Positions 1-8,334 of a stretch of 64,000 nt of DNA are shown here, piece after piece (within the stretch, counting starts at the first letter, position 1; each line of letters begins with the position of its first letter). Made by a program: the position numbers and the translations under genes. The stretch spans positions 1-64,000 of the forward strand of contig NZ_JANIAA010000028.1 of the NCBI RefSeq assembly GCF_024505145.1. The letters are read 5' to 3'. This DNA is from Streptomyces rugosispiralis (GTDB lineage: Bacteria > Actinomycetota > Actinomycetes > Streptomycetales > Streptomycetaceae). The notes under the pieces were generated by a model. It was given only the letters and a program-made list of their open reading frames with translations, was not told where the DNA came from and did not search any database.

Positions 1-239
1 TGGACCACACCGACTGCCGCGTCATCCGCGTCACCGTCACCCGCCCCGCGCCCGACGTGGTCCGCATCGCCGTCGTGGACAAGTGCCGCACGCTGCCCGT
101 GCCGCGCACTGCCGGGTCCGACGACGAGCGGGGACGGGGCCTCGCCGTGGTGGAGGAGTGCGCCTGGCGATGGGGGGCCGATCGGTTGCCCTGGGGAAAG
201 CGGGTGTGGGGCGAGTTGCGATGTGGGATCGACGGGTGA
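1..239 (+). CDS. ATP-binding regulatory protein (RsbW/HATPase-like), C-terminal part
   Basis: The gene enters from the left edge and reads from base 3 to the TGA at 237-239. The visible 78 residues have the late motifs of the small Streptomyces ATP-binding (anti-sigma-factor kinase-like) family: a GRGLAVVEE glycine box and the closing GKRVWGEL strand. Such proteins bind ATP through a GHKL fold and usually act as anti-sigma factors or partners of DUF397/XRE proteins. The N-box and the N-terminus lie outside the window, so length and partner cannot be judged. Confidence 0.75.
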   Translation, partial: DHTDCRVIRVTVTRPAPDVVRIAVVDKCRTLPVPRTAGSDDERGRGLAVVEECAWRWGADRLPWGKRVWGELRCGIDG

Positions 240-916
240 GGCCCATGGGACCGGGGCCGGGTAGGCCGCCAATGACACCGAGGGGAGCGTGTGAATGAAC
301 CGATCCCGATCCGTTGGGGCAGAGACGTGGCAGGTCGGGCCTGTCCCGGGCCGTGGTCTGTGCCACGCGCGGGATGGCCACCTGGCGCTGCCGCTTCAGG
401 TCGTCCGCTCCGGGCAGCACGTCGCCCTTGCCTCGCTGGTGCTGACGGTCCCGAGGCGGAGCAACTGCACGCGGCTCTGTGTTACGCGCTGGGTGCTCGG
501 CCCCCTCCTGCGGACGCACCAGAGTGCCGTGAACCGGTCCGCTACCCCGGAGGCCGACAGCGGTACTGAGGCCCGGCTCAACCTGGGTGGGTCGTACGCA
601 CGACTACCGAGGAACCAAAGCCGGACCACCCCCGCGCGGGCAGGAAACTGAGGTGATATCGCGCCGAATCCGCGGCCATGTGCAGGTGCGCGGGGCCTGG
701 CGGGGCTCCGTCGTCTATGGAGTGCCCCGCTAGGAACAGGAAGGACAATGCGACCACCGGCAGCCGCGCCCCGCGACTCAGCCGACCAGGGGGACGGCGC
801 TGCCGTCCTTGGCGATGACCACACGCAGCCTGTGCCTGTCATGCGCGGCGCCGCCCCGAGAGGCGGCGCGACGTTGAACCGGCTCTCACGCCCGTCTCTG
901 AAAGGAAGGGAACACC
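240..916. other. Intergenic stretch, no convincing gene
   Basis: No reading frame here has a recognisable family or a good ribosome site. A perfect 8-bp GC-rich hairpin lies at 848-855/862-869 with a 6-base loop, just before the next gene; it could be a weak terminator or a leader structure. A short minus-strand frame ending near 778 (about 30 residues, containing RLRVVIAKDGSAVPLVG) looks more protein-like than its surroundings and may be a gene remnant, but I do not recognise it. Confidence 0.5.
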
Positions 917-1363
917 ATGGATGTGCCAACCAGCCCTGCCGGTATCGAACTCGACGAACTCGGCAAGTTCTTCGCCCTCTACGCCGAACGCCAGTCACGC
1001 GGCGATAACCGTGTAATGCCGATGTTCTCCGCCCGCATCGATGCCGCATGGCACGACCTGGCAACCGACCCGGTCGGCTTGGCCTCGTTCTGCCGCCGTC
1101 ACGCGGGCGCTCCCATCGGCCACGTGCCGGTCAGGGGGGCGGGTCGCGTGGACTGGGTTGACGAGTACACCGCCCGTTTCGGCGCTCTTCCCGCTGTGTG
1201 GTTCGCCGACGCTTCCGGTGGGATCGACACGGAGACCCTCAGCCGGTACGAACGCACCGGGACCGTGGTCACCAACTGGGACTGCTCGCCGGTGCCGAGC
1301 GGCGGCGAGGGCGACGAGGAGGTCGCGACGCCGACTGGGACCGCGGCCGCGCGACGGCCATGA
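917..1363 (+). CDS. Conserved hypothetical protein, first gene of a kinase-like/GNAT cassette
   Basis: A 148-residue protein starting at an ATG preceded by GAAAGGAAGGG. I do not recognise a family. There is no signal peptide or membrane span. It is rich in Trp and acidic residues in the centre (WVDEY, VWFAD, NWDC), with a low-complexity Gly/Glu tail. Its TGA overlaps the ATG of the next gene (ATGA at 1360-1363), so it is translationally coupled to the three genes that follow. The fixed order with a kinase-like protein suggests a shared pathway, but no function can be read from the sequence. Confidence 0.7.
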   Translation: MDVPTSPAGIELDELGKFFALYAERQSRGDNRVMPMFSARIDAAWHDLATDPVGLASFCRRHAGAPIGHVPVRGAGRVDWVDEYTARFGALPAVWFADASGGIDTETLSRYERTGTVVTNWDCSPVPSGGEGDEEVATPTGTAAARRP

Positions 1364-2049
1364 CCACGTCGGCAGCAGCGCCTCGGCGGACCCAATCCGC
1401 CAGGGCCCTGCCCTCACCTCCTCTGCTGAGCCAGGTGAGCGTCGGCGACGCCGCGGCGGTGGGCCTCGGGCCGTACATGGATGCCGTAGCCGGGAACTGC
1501 CCGTATCTGACTCCGGCGACGCGGACCGGGCAGACCCGGTGGATGCGCTACCGGTCGACTGCGGGCAACGACCTGGAGACCATCGCGTCCGAGGTGTTCG
1601 CCATCGCCGTGGAAGTCGCCGAGGACGTGCGGGCGCGCCGAGCGGCAGGTGCTCGACTGGCATGCGCCGTGATCGCGGTCGAACTCGCACCGCACCTGGG
1701 CCAACGTGTGCTGACCTGGCCGCACTGGGTTCTCAAGGCCGCCTATGGTCCGGTCGGCGTCGTGGCGGGTAAGTTCTGGCCGGAGCAGAGGGCAACCGAC
1801 TGCACGGGACGGCCGGTGGTTCCGCCACCGCTTCCGCTCCTCGCAGTGCGCGCTGCGGTGCCCACCGTGGATGCCCGGCTTCTGCCCCGCACGCCACGCC
1901 TGGCCACCGTTGTCGCGCAGGCCCAAGACGATGGCCGGGACGTCTTCGCCGTGGCCGGCGGGCTGAGCGATGATCTTGATGTGACATGGTCGCGAGTGCG
2001 GTCCTGGGCGGCTCATCAGCTCGAGGGAGAGGTACCCCATGACGGATGA
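1360..2049 (+). CDS. Conserved hypothetical protein (229 aa)
   Basis: The start ATG at 1360 overlaps the stop of the previous gene, and the stop at 2047-2049 lies 11 bases inside the next gene, so the three are translated as a block. After a variable N-terminus the protein has conserved-looking segments: MRYRSTAGNDLETIASEVFA, then a W-rich part (TWPHWVLKAAYGPVGV), then PPPLPLLAVRAAVP. This resembles an uncharacterised actinobacterial domain of unknown function; I cannot name the family with confidence. No membrane spans or metal-binding clusters are obvious. Confidence 0.7.
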   Translation: MTTSAAAPRRTQSARALPSPPLLSQVSVGDAAAVGLGPYMDAVAGNCPYLTPATRTGQTRWMRYRSTAGNDLETIASEVFAIAVEVAEDVRARRAAGARLACAVIAVELAPHLGQRVLTWPHWVLKAAYGPVGVVAGKFWPEQRATDCTGRPVVPPPLPLLAVRAAVPTVDARLLPRTPRLATVVAQAQDDGRDVFAVAGGLSDDLDVTWSRVRSWAAHQLEGEVPHDG

Positions 2050-2968
2050 GAGAGCGCCGTGGGTGGCTCCCGTAAGGGCCCTGGCCGCATATCTGGCCGA
2101 GCGTGGTGAACTGATCACCGGGGCCCGGAGAGTTTCCGACCGGCGTGGGTCGAGGGCGTGGCAGGTAGTGGCGGCCAACGGCCAGTACGCGCTGAAAGCC
2201 AACGCCGAAGGGGGCCATGCGGAGCGCGACAAGCGCGCAGAACTCGATCGGGAGGCGCGCGTCATCGCCGAACTCGATCGTCTGGCAGCCATCTCGTCCG
2301 GCTACCTGGTCGGGGCTGGGCACTGGGAGGCGGGTCGCTGGCTGGCGCTGACCTGGGCTCCGGGCGCCCCCATGTGGAACGCCCTCGCCCCGGCTCGGCG
2401 CGACGCCGGCCCAGACACTCGCCGCCTCCTCATCACATGTGCCCGGTCGATGGCGAGTGCCGGAGCCGCCCTCCACACCACCGGCTGGGCCCATGCCGAC
2501 ATCCAGCCCACTAACACGCTGGTCACCGAGGACGGAACGGCAACGCTGATCGACTATGCGTTGGCGTGCGGTCCTGTGACTCCCGGTCGGCCGGATCTGG
2601 AGACCGGTCGCGTGCCGTACCGGGGAGCTCTCACGCACACCACCGCCCCGGAGATCGCCCAGGCCGTGCTGGACACTTCCGAGACCGAGCACATCCCCGT
2701 CACAGCGGCATCCGATGTATGGGCGCTGGGCGCGTCGCTGTTCTGGTGCTGGACGGGGCGGCGGCCCGTGCCCTATCACGAGCCGAACGGTCCGCGGCAA
2801 GGAAAGTTGCGGGATATCGCCGAGGGCGTCACCCATGATCTCGCCTTGGTGCGACCGTGGCCGTTCCCGGCGTTCGAAGAGGCCCTGATGGCCTGTCTGC
2901 ACCCGGATCCGCACAAGCGGCCCACGTCCGGTGAACTGGCAGCCCTCCTCGAAGGAATGGCCCCGTGA
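2039..2968 (+). CDS. Protein-kinase-like protein (309 aa)
   Basis: A kinase fold is visible with most catalytic residues kept: a VAIK-type Lys53 in YALKAN, a HRD-equivalent HAD at 152-154 followed by IQPTN (Asn159), a DFG-equivalent DYA at 172-174, a TAPE segment, and SDVWALGASLFW (subdomain IX). The N-terminal glycine loop is not canonical (ARRVSDRRGSRAW). It could phosphorylate a protein or small molecule, or serve as a modification enzyme in a small-metabolite or peptide pathway. The gene is coupled to both neighbours: its ATG lies inside the previous gene, and its TGA overlaps the GTG of the acetyltransferase. No membrane span or sensor domain is attached, unlike typical Streptomyces Pkn kinases. 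Confidence 0.8.
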   Translation: MTDERAPWVAPVRALAAYLAERGELITGARRVSDRRGSRAWQVVAANGQYALKANAEGGHAERDKRAELDREARVIAELDRLAAISSGYLVGAGHWEAGRWLALTWAPGAPMWNALAPARRDAGPDTRRLLITCARSMASAGAALHTTGWAHADIQPTNTLVTEDGTATLIDYALACGPVTPGRPDLETGRVPYRGALTHTTAPEIAQAVLDTSETEHIPVTAASDVWALGASLFWCWTGRRPVPYHEPNGPRQGKLRDIAEGVTHDLALVRPWPFPAFEEALMACLHPDPHKRPTSGELAALLEGMAP

Positions 2969-3486
2969 GGCCTCGGCGTGCCACGAGCGCCGACGCACGG
3001 GAGCTCGTACGGTTGCGGCACGTCATGTTCACCAGTCTGGGGCCGGCGCCCTCGGACGACACGTGGATGCGAAGGTGCCTGGGTGCCTTCGCGGAGCGGC
3101 TGGAGCATGATTCGTCGCTCGCGGTGTTCGTGATCGGTGTCTCCGGCTCCGGCCCACTGCTGTCCTGTGCCGTTGGCGAATACACAAGACGCCTCCCCAG
3201 TCCTCGATCAACCGCCGCCAACGTAGGACACGTGCACTCCGTGATCACCGACCCCTCGCACCGGCGCAACGGCCACGGGCGGGCCTGTCTGATCGCCCTC
3301 TTGCAGTGGCTCGCCGAGCACGACTGCTCACACGTACAGCTCCGTGCCTCGGCCGAAGGGCACGCGCTCTACGAACAGCTCGGCTTCAACGCCGTGAACG
3401 ACGCACACATGGTGTGGATGCCGCCCACAGCGCAACCTCGGGCGGGCTCGGACAGTGGCCATCGAGCGGAGCCGGGCGCGGGGTAG
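2965..3486 (+). CDS. GNAT-family N-acetyltransferase
   Basis: A 173-residue acetyltransferase starting with GTG in a GTGA overlap with the kinase-like gene. The acetyl-CoA binding motif A is visible as VITDPSHRRNGHGRACL near residue 95-112, and the late ALYEQLGF motif near residue 138 closes the fold. The C-terminal 25 residues are disordered-looking. The substrate is unknown. Its position as the fourth gene of a fully overlapping cassette implies that it works with the kinase-like protein, for example in resistance, modification or tailoring; this is inference from context. Confidence 0.85.
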   Translation: MRPRRATSADARELVRLRHVMFTSLGPAPSDDTWMRRCLGAFAERLEHDSSLAVFVIGVSGSGPLLSCAVGEYTRRLPSPRSTAANVGHVHSVITDPSHRRNGHGRACLIALLQWLAEHDCSHVQLRASAEGHALYEQLGFNAVNDAHMVWMPPTAQPRAGSDSGHRAEPGAG

Positions 3487-3766
3487 CGCCGGACGCGGTC
3501 CACGGCAGCCCCATTGAGCGGCCGGTGAGTCGGACCGAGGGCTGAGGTGCCCTCGACCGGAGCCGCATCACGGGCTCGCCCGTGGGCGAGGTCGTTTCGA
3601 GCCGTCGGGCCGATGTGCCGGCCGCGCCGCACGGACAGGCTCGTTCACGTGCCGAGACAACCCGGATCCGACACGGGCTCGTCGGGCTCGTCGCCATGGT
3701 GTCCGGTGGCTGGGCACACATCCGCAAGGAACTGGCGCCCCCGTGTCCCTCTCAGGAGAACTTCAG

Positions 3767-5236
3767 ATGCGTAGAAAAGCCTTGTCCCTCGCCGTCGCAG
3801 CCACTGCGGTGGCTGCGACCGCGGTGGCTGCGACCGCGATGCCGGGGGTGTCGGTGGCGGCGACGCCGGACACCGTGCGGTGGGGCCCGTGCCCGGAGAA
3901 GGCCGACTCACCCCGTCTCCAGTGCTCGACGCTCGAAGTCCCGCTGGACTACCGCGAACCCGACGGCCGGCGGATAGAGATCGCGATCTCCCGGCTGGCG
4001 AGCAAGAAGCCGTCGCAGCGCCGCGGCGTGCTGCTGACCAATCCGGGCGGCCCCGGCGGCACGGGACTCGACTACCCGGCCCTTCTCGCCGCCTCAAAGC
4101 TGCCGCGGAAGGTGCTGGACTCCTACGACCTGATCGGCTTCGACCCGCGCGGTGTCGGCCGCAGCACGCCGGTGACCTGCGATCTCACGCAGGAGCAGCA
4201 GTACCGCGGCAACTTCCCGCCGTACGCGCACACCGCGGCCGATGTCGCGCGGGAGGCGGGGAACGCGCGGACCATCGCCGAGCAGTGCGCTACCTCGAAG
4301 ACGGCGGAAATGCTGCCGCACACCACCACCGCGAACACCGCGCGCGACATGGACCGGATCCGGTCGGCACTGGGTGAGCCGAAACTCTCGTACCTCGGTC
4401 ATTCCTACGGCTCCTACCTCGGCGCGGTGTACACGACGATGTTCCCGACCCGCAGCGACCGGGTCGTGCTCGACAGCAACCTGGGTCCCGGCGGTTACGA
4501 CGTCACGGCCATGCGGTTGTTCGCCCGTGGACTGGAGGACCGGTTCCCGGACTTCGCGGCGTTCGTGGCCACGCACCCCGAGTACGGCCTGGGCACCACA
4601 CCGGAGCAGGTGACCGCGAAGTTCTACGATCTCGCGGAGCGGTTGGAGACGAAGCCGGTCCAGGGCATCGACGGCAACGCGTTCCGCGGGTTCACGTTCG
4701 ACCGTCTCTACTCCGATGCGCTCATGCCCCAGCTGGCCGAGTTCTGGCAGGCGCTCGACACGGACCGGCCGGTGCCGTCCACTCCGCCGTTGCCCAACCT
4801 CGAGAACCTCATGTCCGCGCGTTTCTCTGTGATATGCGGTGATACGCGCTGGCCGGGGACGGTCCGGGAGTATCAGCGCAATGTCGCGGTCGACCGGCAG
4901 AAATACCCGATGCTGGGCGGGTCCACGGCCGGGATCGGACCGTGCGCGTTCTGGCCGGACAAGCGGGTCGAGCCGCCGGTGCGCATCGGCGACCGGGGCC
5001 CGTCGAACGTGCTCATGGCACAGAACGAGCGCGACCCGGGGACGCCGCTGGCCGGCGCCCAGAAGCTGCGGCGGGCGTTCGGGAAGCGGGCCACGATGGT
5101 GACGGCCGACCAGGGCGGACACGGGGTCTATCCGTTCGGCGCCAATACGTGCGCGAACGAGGCGGTGACGGCATTCCTGACCCACGGGCAGCGCCCGTCG
5201 CGGGACCTCGCCTGCGCGGCGGAACCCAGCAAGTAA
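3767..5236 (+). CDS. Secreted alpha/beta hydrolase (tripeptidyl-aminopeptidase / SCO7095-type)
   Basis: A 489-residue exported serine hydrolase of the prolyl/tripeptidyl aminopeptidase type. The ATG at 3767 is chosen because CAGGAG precedes it and it starts the basic n-region MRRK; an upstream in-frame start at 3743 lacks this. The signal peptide contains a short ATAVA repeat and ends near PGVSVAA. Catalytic features: an oxyanion region NPGGPGG, nucleophile Ser213 in GHSYGSYLG, an acid candidate in NERDPGTPL, and a late His in QGGHGVYP. Cys residues near the end fit the disulfides of the TAP-like C-terminal domain. It probably releases N-terminal peptides outside the cell. A hairpin terminator follows. 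Confidence 0.9.
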   Translation: MRRKALSLAVAATAVAATAVAATAMPGVSVAATPDTVRWGPCPEKADSPRLQCSTLEVPLDYREPDGRRIEIAISRLASKKPSQRRGVLLTNPGGPGGTGLDYPALLAASKLPRKVLDSYDLIGFDPRGVGRSTPVTCDLTQEQQYRGNFPPYAHTAADVAREAGNARTIAEQCATSKTAEMLPHTTTANTARDMDRIRSALGEPKLSYLGHSYGSYLGAVYTTMFPTRSDRVVLDSNLGPGGYDVTAMRLFARGLEDRFPDFAAFVATHPEYGLGTTPEQVTAKFYDLAERLETKPVQGIDGNAFRGFTFDRLYSDALMPQLAEFWQALDTDRPVPSTPPLPNLENLMSARFSVICGDTRWPGTVREYQRNVAVDRQKYPMLGGSTAGIGPCAFWPDKRVEPPVRIGDRGPSNVLMAQNERDPGTPLAGAQKLRRAFGKRATMVTADQGGHGVYPFGANTCANEAVTAFLTHGQRPSRDLACAAEPSK

Positions 5237-5318
5237 CAGGAGCAGAACGAATCCTGCGCCGGCTGACCGCACCCGGCCGCCCAACCCCGAAGGCCACGAG
5301 TGGAAAAGGGAGCGTGCT

Positions 5319-5348
5319 GGACCTTCCTTCCCCTCGTGAGGAAGGTCC
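5319..5348 (+). terminator. Hairpin terminator after the peptidase gene
   Basis: A perfect 9-bp stem (GGACCTTCC / GGAAGGTCC) with a 12-base loop lies about 80 bases after the peptidase stop. There is no T-run, as is common in Streptomyces. Confidence 0.6.
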
Positions 5349-5372
5349 GGCAAACTCTGCGCCACGTTGTCC

Positions 5373-5394
5373 TAATGCGCTATCACGCGCATTA
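5373..5394. promoter_or_regulatory. Perfect 22-bp dyad, probable TetR operator
   Basis: TAATGCGC, six bases, then GCGCATTA: an exact inverted repeat of 8 bp arms, AT-containing in a GC-rich setting. It lies about 125 bases upstream of the TetR-family gene and downstream of the terminator, where an autoregulatory operator would be expected. Assignment to the TetR protein is inference. Confidence 0.6.
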
Positions 5395-5518
5395 AGTAAC
5401 GGGTGTCACACTAGCGAGGGGCGTGTACGCCGTGCAATGGGTTACCGGGCGTTCGGCGCCCGGGGGTCGTGAAGATCTGGTGCTCACGAGGGTGGAGGGG
5501 CCGTAGAGTCGGCGCGTC

Positions 5519-6130
5519 ATGACAGAGCGACCACCGCATGGGTCGACTCGCCCGGGAGGGCGTACGGCCCGGACTCGGGCCGCCGTGTTGGCGGCCGCGT
5601 ACGAGGAGCTCGACCGCGACTCGTTCGCCGCGCTCACCCTTGACCGGCTCGCGCGGCGGTCGGGGGTGCATGTGTCGACCATCCGGCGGCGCTGGCGGAC
5701 GGTGGAGGGGGTGGTCGTCGACCTGCTGGCCGAGCGCAGTTCGACGCTGCCCACCCCGGACACCGGGGACTTTCGGCGGGATCTGAGTCAACTCACCCAG
5801 GCCATCGCGGACTTCAACAACGCCATGCGCAACCGCAATGTCATGCAGGGGCTGATCGCGGCCGCCGCGCATGACACCAGGGTCGAGGAGATCCTCCGTA
5901 ACGCGTTCGTACGGCGGACCGAGGAGGTGACCCTGATCGTGCGGAACGCGGTCGAGCGGGGAGACATCCCCGAGGGGACCGACGCGTGGGAGGTCATCGC
6001 CTCGCTGGGAGCGCCGCTCTACTACCGGGTGCTCATCCTGCGCGGGGCCATCGACGAGCGGCTGGTGCACACCACCGTCGAGGTGACGTATCAGGCGGCC
6101 CGGTCCGGGGTGTTCGTACGGCAGGGGTGA
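5519..6130 (+). CDS. TetR-family transcriptional regulator
   Basis: A 203-residue regulator. Residues 15-65 form the TetR DNA-binding domain (TRAAVLAAAYEEL ... LTLDRLARRSGVHVSTIRRRW), followed by a helical ligand/dimer domain. The ligand is not deducible. It is monocistronic, convergent with the DUF305/DUF3105 genes, and likely binds the dyad at 5373-5394. A target gene is not obvious; the peptidase upstream is a possible one. Confidence 0.9.
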   Translation: MTERPPHGSTRPGGRTARTRAAVLAAAYEELDRDSFAALTLDRLARRSGVHVSTIRRRWRTVEGVVVDLLAERSSTLPTPDTGDFRRDLSQLTQAIADFNNAMRNRNVMQGLIAAAAHDTRVEEILRNAFVRRTEEVTLIVRNAVERGDIPEGTDAWEVIASLGAPLYYRVLILRGAIDERLVHTTVEVTYQAARSGVFVRQG

Positions 6131-6165
6131 TGGCGCCCCCATCACAGGGGCGCCATCGTCGGCGG

Positions 6166-6888
6166 TCAGGAGGACGCGCCGCGTGCCTTGAGCATGTCGG
6201 CCATCAGCTGGATCTCCGACTGCTGGCCCTGGACCATCGTCCGGGCCAGATGCTTCTCGGTCGAGTCCTTGACCAGCTCGACCGCGCCCTTCGCCATCTC
6301 GACGCCGCCCTTGTGATGGGCGGTCATCAGCTTCAGGTAGAGCACCTCGGCCGCCTTGCCCTTGGCCTTGCGCAACTCGTCGAGCTGGCTGTTGGTGGCC
6401 ATGCCCGGCATGAGCGAGCCGTCGTGCGGCTTGTACGTGGAGCCCATGCCGGAGCCCATGCCCTTCATCGAGCCGTGGTCCATGCCCGCCATGCCGTCCG
6501 ACGACATGTGCTTCATCCACGTCATCGGCGGGTCCTCGGACATCTTGTCCAGCCCCCACATGTCCAGCCAGCCCTGCAACATCCCGGCCTGGGTGGCCTG
6601 GGTGCTCGCGATGTCGAACGCCAGCCGCCGCACCTCGTCGTCGCTCGTGCGGTCGCGCACGATGAACGACATCTCCACGGCCTGCTGATGGTGGACCGAC
6701 ATGTCGCGGGCGAATCCGGCCTCGGCCGAGGTGTCCTTCGGCGTCCCCGTATCGGTCGAGCCCTCCGAGCGGTCGCTCGTCAGCCACAGCACCGCCACCG
6801 CCACCAGCGTCAGCAGGGCGAGGGCGGCGGCGATCCCCGCCACCAGCGGCTGGCGGGAGGCGCGGCCGACGGCGGTCCCGTCGCTCAC
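6166..6888 (-). CDS. DUF305 membrane-anchored protein (copper-associated type)
   Basis: A 240-residue protein starting with GTG in a GTGA overlap with the DUF3105 gene. One N-terminal membrane span (about residues 16-36, VAGIAAALALLTLVAVAVLW) anchors a DUF305 domain with its two His pairs: DMSVHHQQAVEM near residue 65 and LMTAHHKGGVEMA near residue 190. Between them sits a Met/His-rich stretch (HMSSDGMAGMDHGSMKGMGS), which suggests copper binding outside the membrane. DUF305 proteins are four-helix ferritin-like folds often found in copper-handling loci. No copper pump is nearby in this window. Confidence 0.85.
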   Translation of the reverse strand: MSDGTAVGRASRQPLVAGIAAALALLTLVAVAVLWLTSDRSEGSTDTGTPKDTSAEAGFARDMSVHHQQAVEMSFIVRDRTSDDEVRRLAFDIASTQATQAGMLQGWLDMWGLDKMSEDPPMTWMKHMSSDGMAGMDHGSMKGMGSGMGSTYKPHDGSLMPGMATNSQLDELRKAKGKAAEVLYLKLMTAHHKGGVEMAKGAVELVKDSTEKHLARTMVQGQQSEIQLMADMLKARGASS

Positions 6889-7553
6889 GAAGTCTTCCCG
6901 TTGGTGCAGTAGGCGCCGGGCTCGGGCGTCTGCTTGCCCTGGACGAACTTCTTGAAGAAGTCGGCCACCCGCGGGTCGGATGCCTTCTCGACGTCGAGCT
7001 GATTGCCCCAGGCGTTGAGGACGATCGGCGCGTCCTGCTCCTGGTAGGGGCTCATCAGCGAGTACGGGGTCTTCTTGACCCGCTCCGAGAGGGTGGCGAT
7101 GTCCTCCTTCGACGCCTTGTCGGTGTACGTCACCCACACCGCGCCGTGCTCCAGCGAGTGCACCGCGTTCTCCTTGGTCAGCGGCTTGGTGTAGACATCG
7201 CCGTTGCAGTTCTGCCAGACCTGGTTGTGGTTTCCGCCGACCGGCGGCGACATCGCGTACTTCACCGTGCCCTGGACATGCGTCCGGCCCAGGTTCTTCC
7301 AGGTCTTCATGCCCTTGAACTCGCCGGTCCGCACGACCGACGAGGTGACCTCGGCCGCCTTCTCCTCCTTCTTGTCGCTCGCGTCGACGAGGAAGTAGCC
7401 CCCGACGGCCAGTCCGGCGACGATCACCGTGACCGAGGTGATGGTGATGATCCGGTACCGGCGCTCGCGGGCCTTCTCGGCGCGGCGCAACTCCTCTATC
7501 TTCGCGCGGCGGTCGGCCGCCGCGCCCTTCGTCTTCGATCCCTTGGAGCCCAT
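6885..7553 (-). CDS. DUF3105 membrane protein
   Basis: A 222-residue protein; the ATG at 7553 has GAGGA upstream. The N-terminus is highly charged (SKGSKTKGAAADRRAKIEEL, then basic residues), followed by one membrane span (IITITSVTVIVAGLAVGGYF) and an extracytoplasmic DUF3105 domain with the typical SLEHGAVWVTY motif, a NCNGDVY segment and a late Cys. It is coupled to the DUF305 gene; this pair is common in Streptomyces and probably acts together at the cell surface. The reaction is unknown. Confidence 0.85.
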   Translation of the reverse strand: MGSKGSKTKGAAADRRAKIEELRRAEKARERRYRIITITSVTVIVAGLAVGGYFLVDASDKKEEKAAEVTSSVVRTGEFKGMKTWKNLGRTHVQGTVKYAMSPPVGGNHNQVWQNCNGDVYTKPLTKENAVHSLEHGAVWVTYTDKASKEDIATLSERVKKTPYSLMSPYQEQDAPIVLNAWGNQLDVEKASDPRVADFFKKFVQGKQTPEPGAYCTNGKTS

Positions 7554-7568
7554 GGCTGTCCTCAACCT

Positions 7569-7595
7569 CGCAGTTCGCGCAATTCGCGCAGTTCG
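7569..7595. repeat. Three 9-bp tandem units upstream of the DUF3105 gene
   Basis: CGCAGTTCG, CGCAATTCG, CGCAGTTCG in direct repeat, 16 bases upstream of the DUF3105 start on its transcribed side. Could be a slippage-prone leader repeat; no regulator can be assigned. Confidence 0.5.
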
Positions 7596-7640
7596 CACAC
7601 TGGATGGGTGGAGCGGTGCATCGCGGTGACCGGCGTCGGC

Positions 7641-8051
7641 CTAGGTCCGAAGTACTTGGAGTTGATGGAGGCCGAGGGCGCGGACGGGGTGGTCCGGCGG
7701 CGCTCGGGCGGAGTCCGGGTCCCGGGGGCCGTCGGGCGGCGGAACCTCGGCGAGGGTGGGCGGGGGCACGGGCGTGGGCACCAGGGCCTGGACCACGCCC
7801 CGGGGGCCCGCGACACAGTCGTCGCTTCCGGACCCCGAGCCGGTGGTGTCGGACGGGCGGTGCCCCGGAGCCGGATACGCGACCGGCTCCTCGTGCGGCT
7901 GGGCCGACGCGGTCTCCGCCAGGCGGTGCGGGCACCCCGTCGACAGGGCGTGGTGGGCGGCGGCGGGATGGACGCACGAGGGCGCCACCCATATCGCCGC
8001 GGCGAGCAGCAGCACGGCACGGCAGAGGGCAGAAGGCACGGTGCCGCGCAC
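7641..8051 (-). CDS. Small secreted hypothetical protein
   Basis: A 136-residue protein. The GTG at 8051 is preferred because GGAGGG lies six bases upstream and the reading then opens directly on a signal peptide (LCRAVLLLAAAIWVAPSCV, cleavage probably after HPAAA). The mature part is Pro/Ser/Thr-rich with several His and Cys residues (HHALSTGCPHRL). It precedes the DUF3105/DUF305 pair on the same strand, which makes a metal-related role plausible, but this is only context. The last 20 residues lose protein-like composition, so a late frameshift is possible. Confidence 0.6.
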   Translation of the reverse strand: MRGTVPSALCRAVLLLAAAIWVAPSCVHPAAAHHALSTGCPHRLAETASAQPHEEPVAYPAPGHRPSDTTGSGSGSDDCVAGPRGVVQALVPTPVPPPTLAEVPPPDGPRDPDSARAPPDHPVRALGLHQLQVLRT

Positions 8052-8247
8052 CGGGTCCCTCCGTATGTGGCCTATGTGGCCCCTCCGTATGCGGGCCTCT
8101 CCTCCGCGCTGCCCTCTGCCCATCGCGCCAGATCGTAACCACTGCGACTGTCGCGACTGAATGGGTGCATGGCGGAACGCGGCAAACGCCTGGTGACGGC
8201 CCGGTGCCGGCCGCGCCGCCACCTCCGGCGTCCGGATGTCTGGTGGA

Positions 8248-8334
8248 CGCCCATCAGGAGGCGCCCATCAGGAGGCGCGTATCAGAGCGCGTATCAGTAG
8301 ACGCCCATCAGGAGGCGCGTATCAGTAGACGCCC
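8248..8334. repeat. Short direct repeats after the adenylate-forming gene
   Basis: Two alternating units, GCCCATCAGGAGGC and GCGTATCAGTAGAC, recur six times with small changes and run into the last codons of the gene ending at 8322. They look like slippage-expanded copies of the gene's own 3' end. No terminator hairpin is obvious. Confidence 0.6.

Noticed and set aside
4094..5365. Long open frame opposite the secreted peptidase
   Set aside because: Arg/Gly/His-rich antisense frame caused by high GC at third positions; the plus strand has signal peptide and catalytic motifs.
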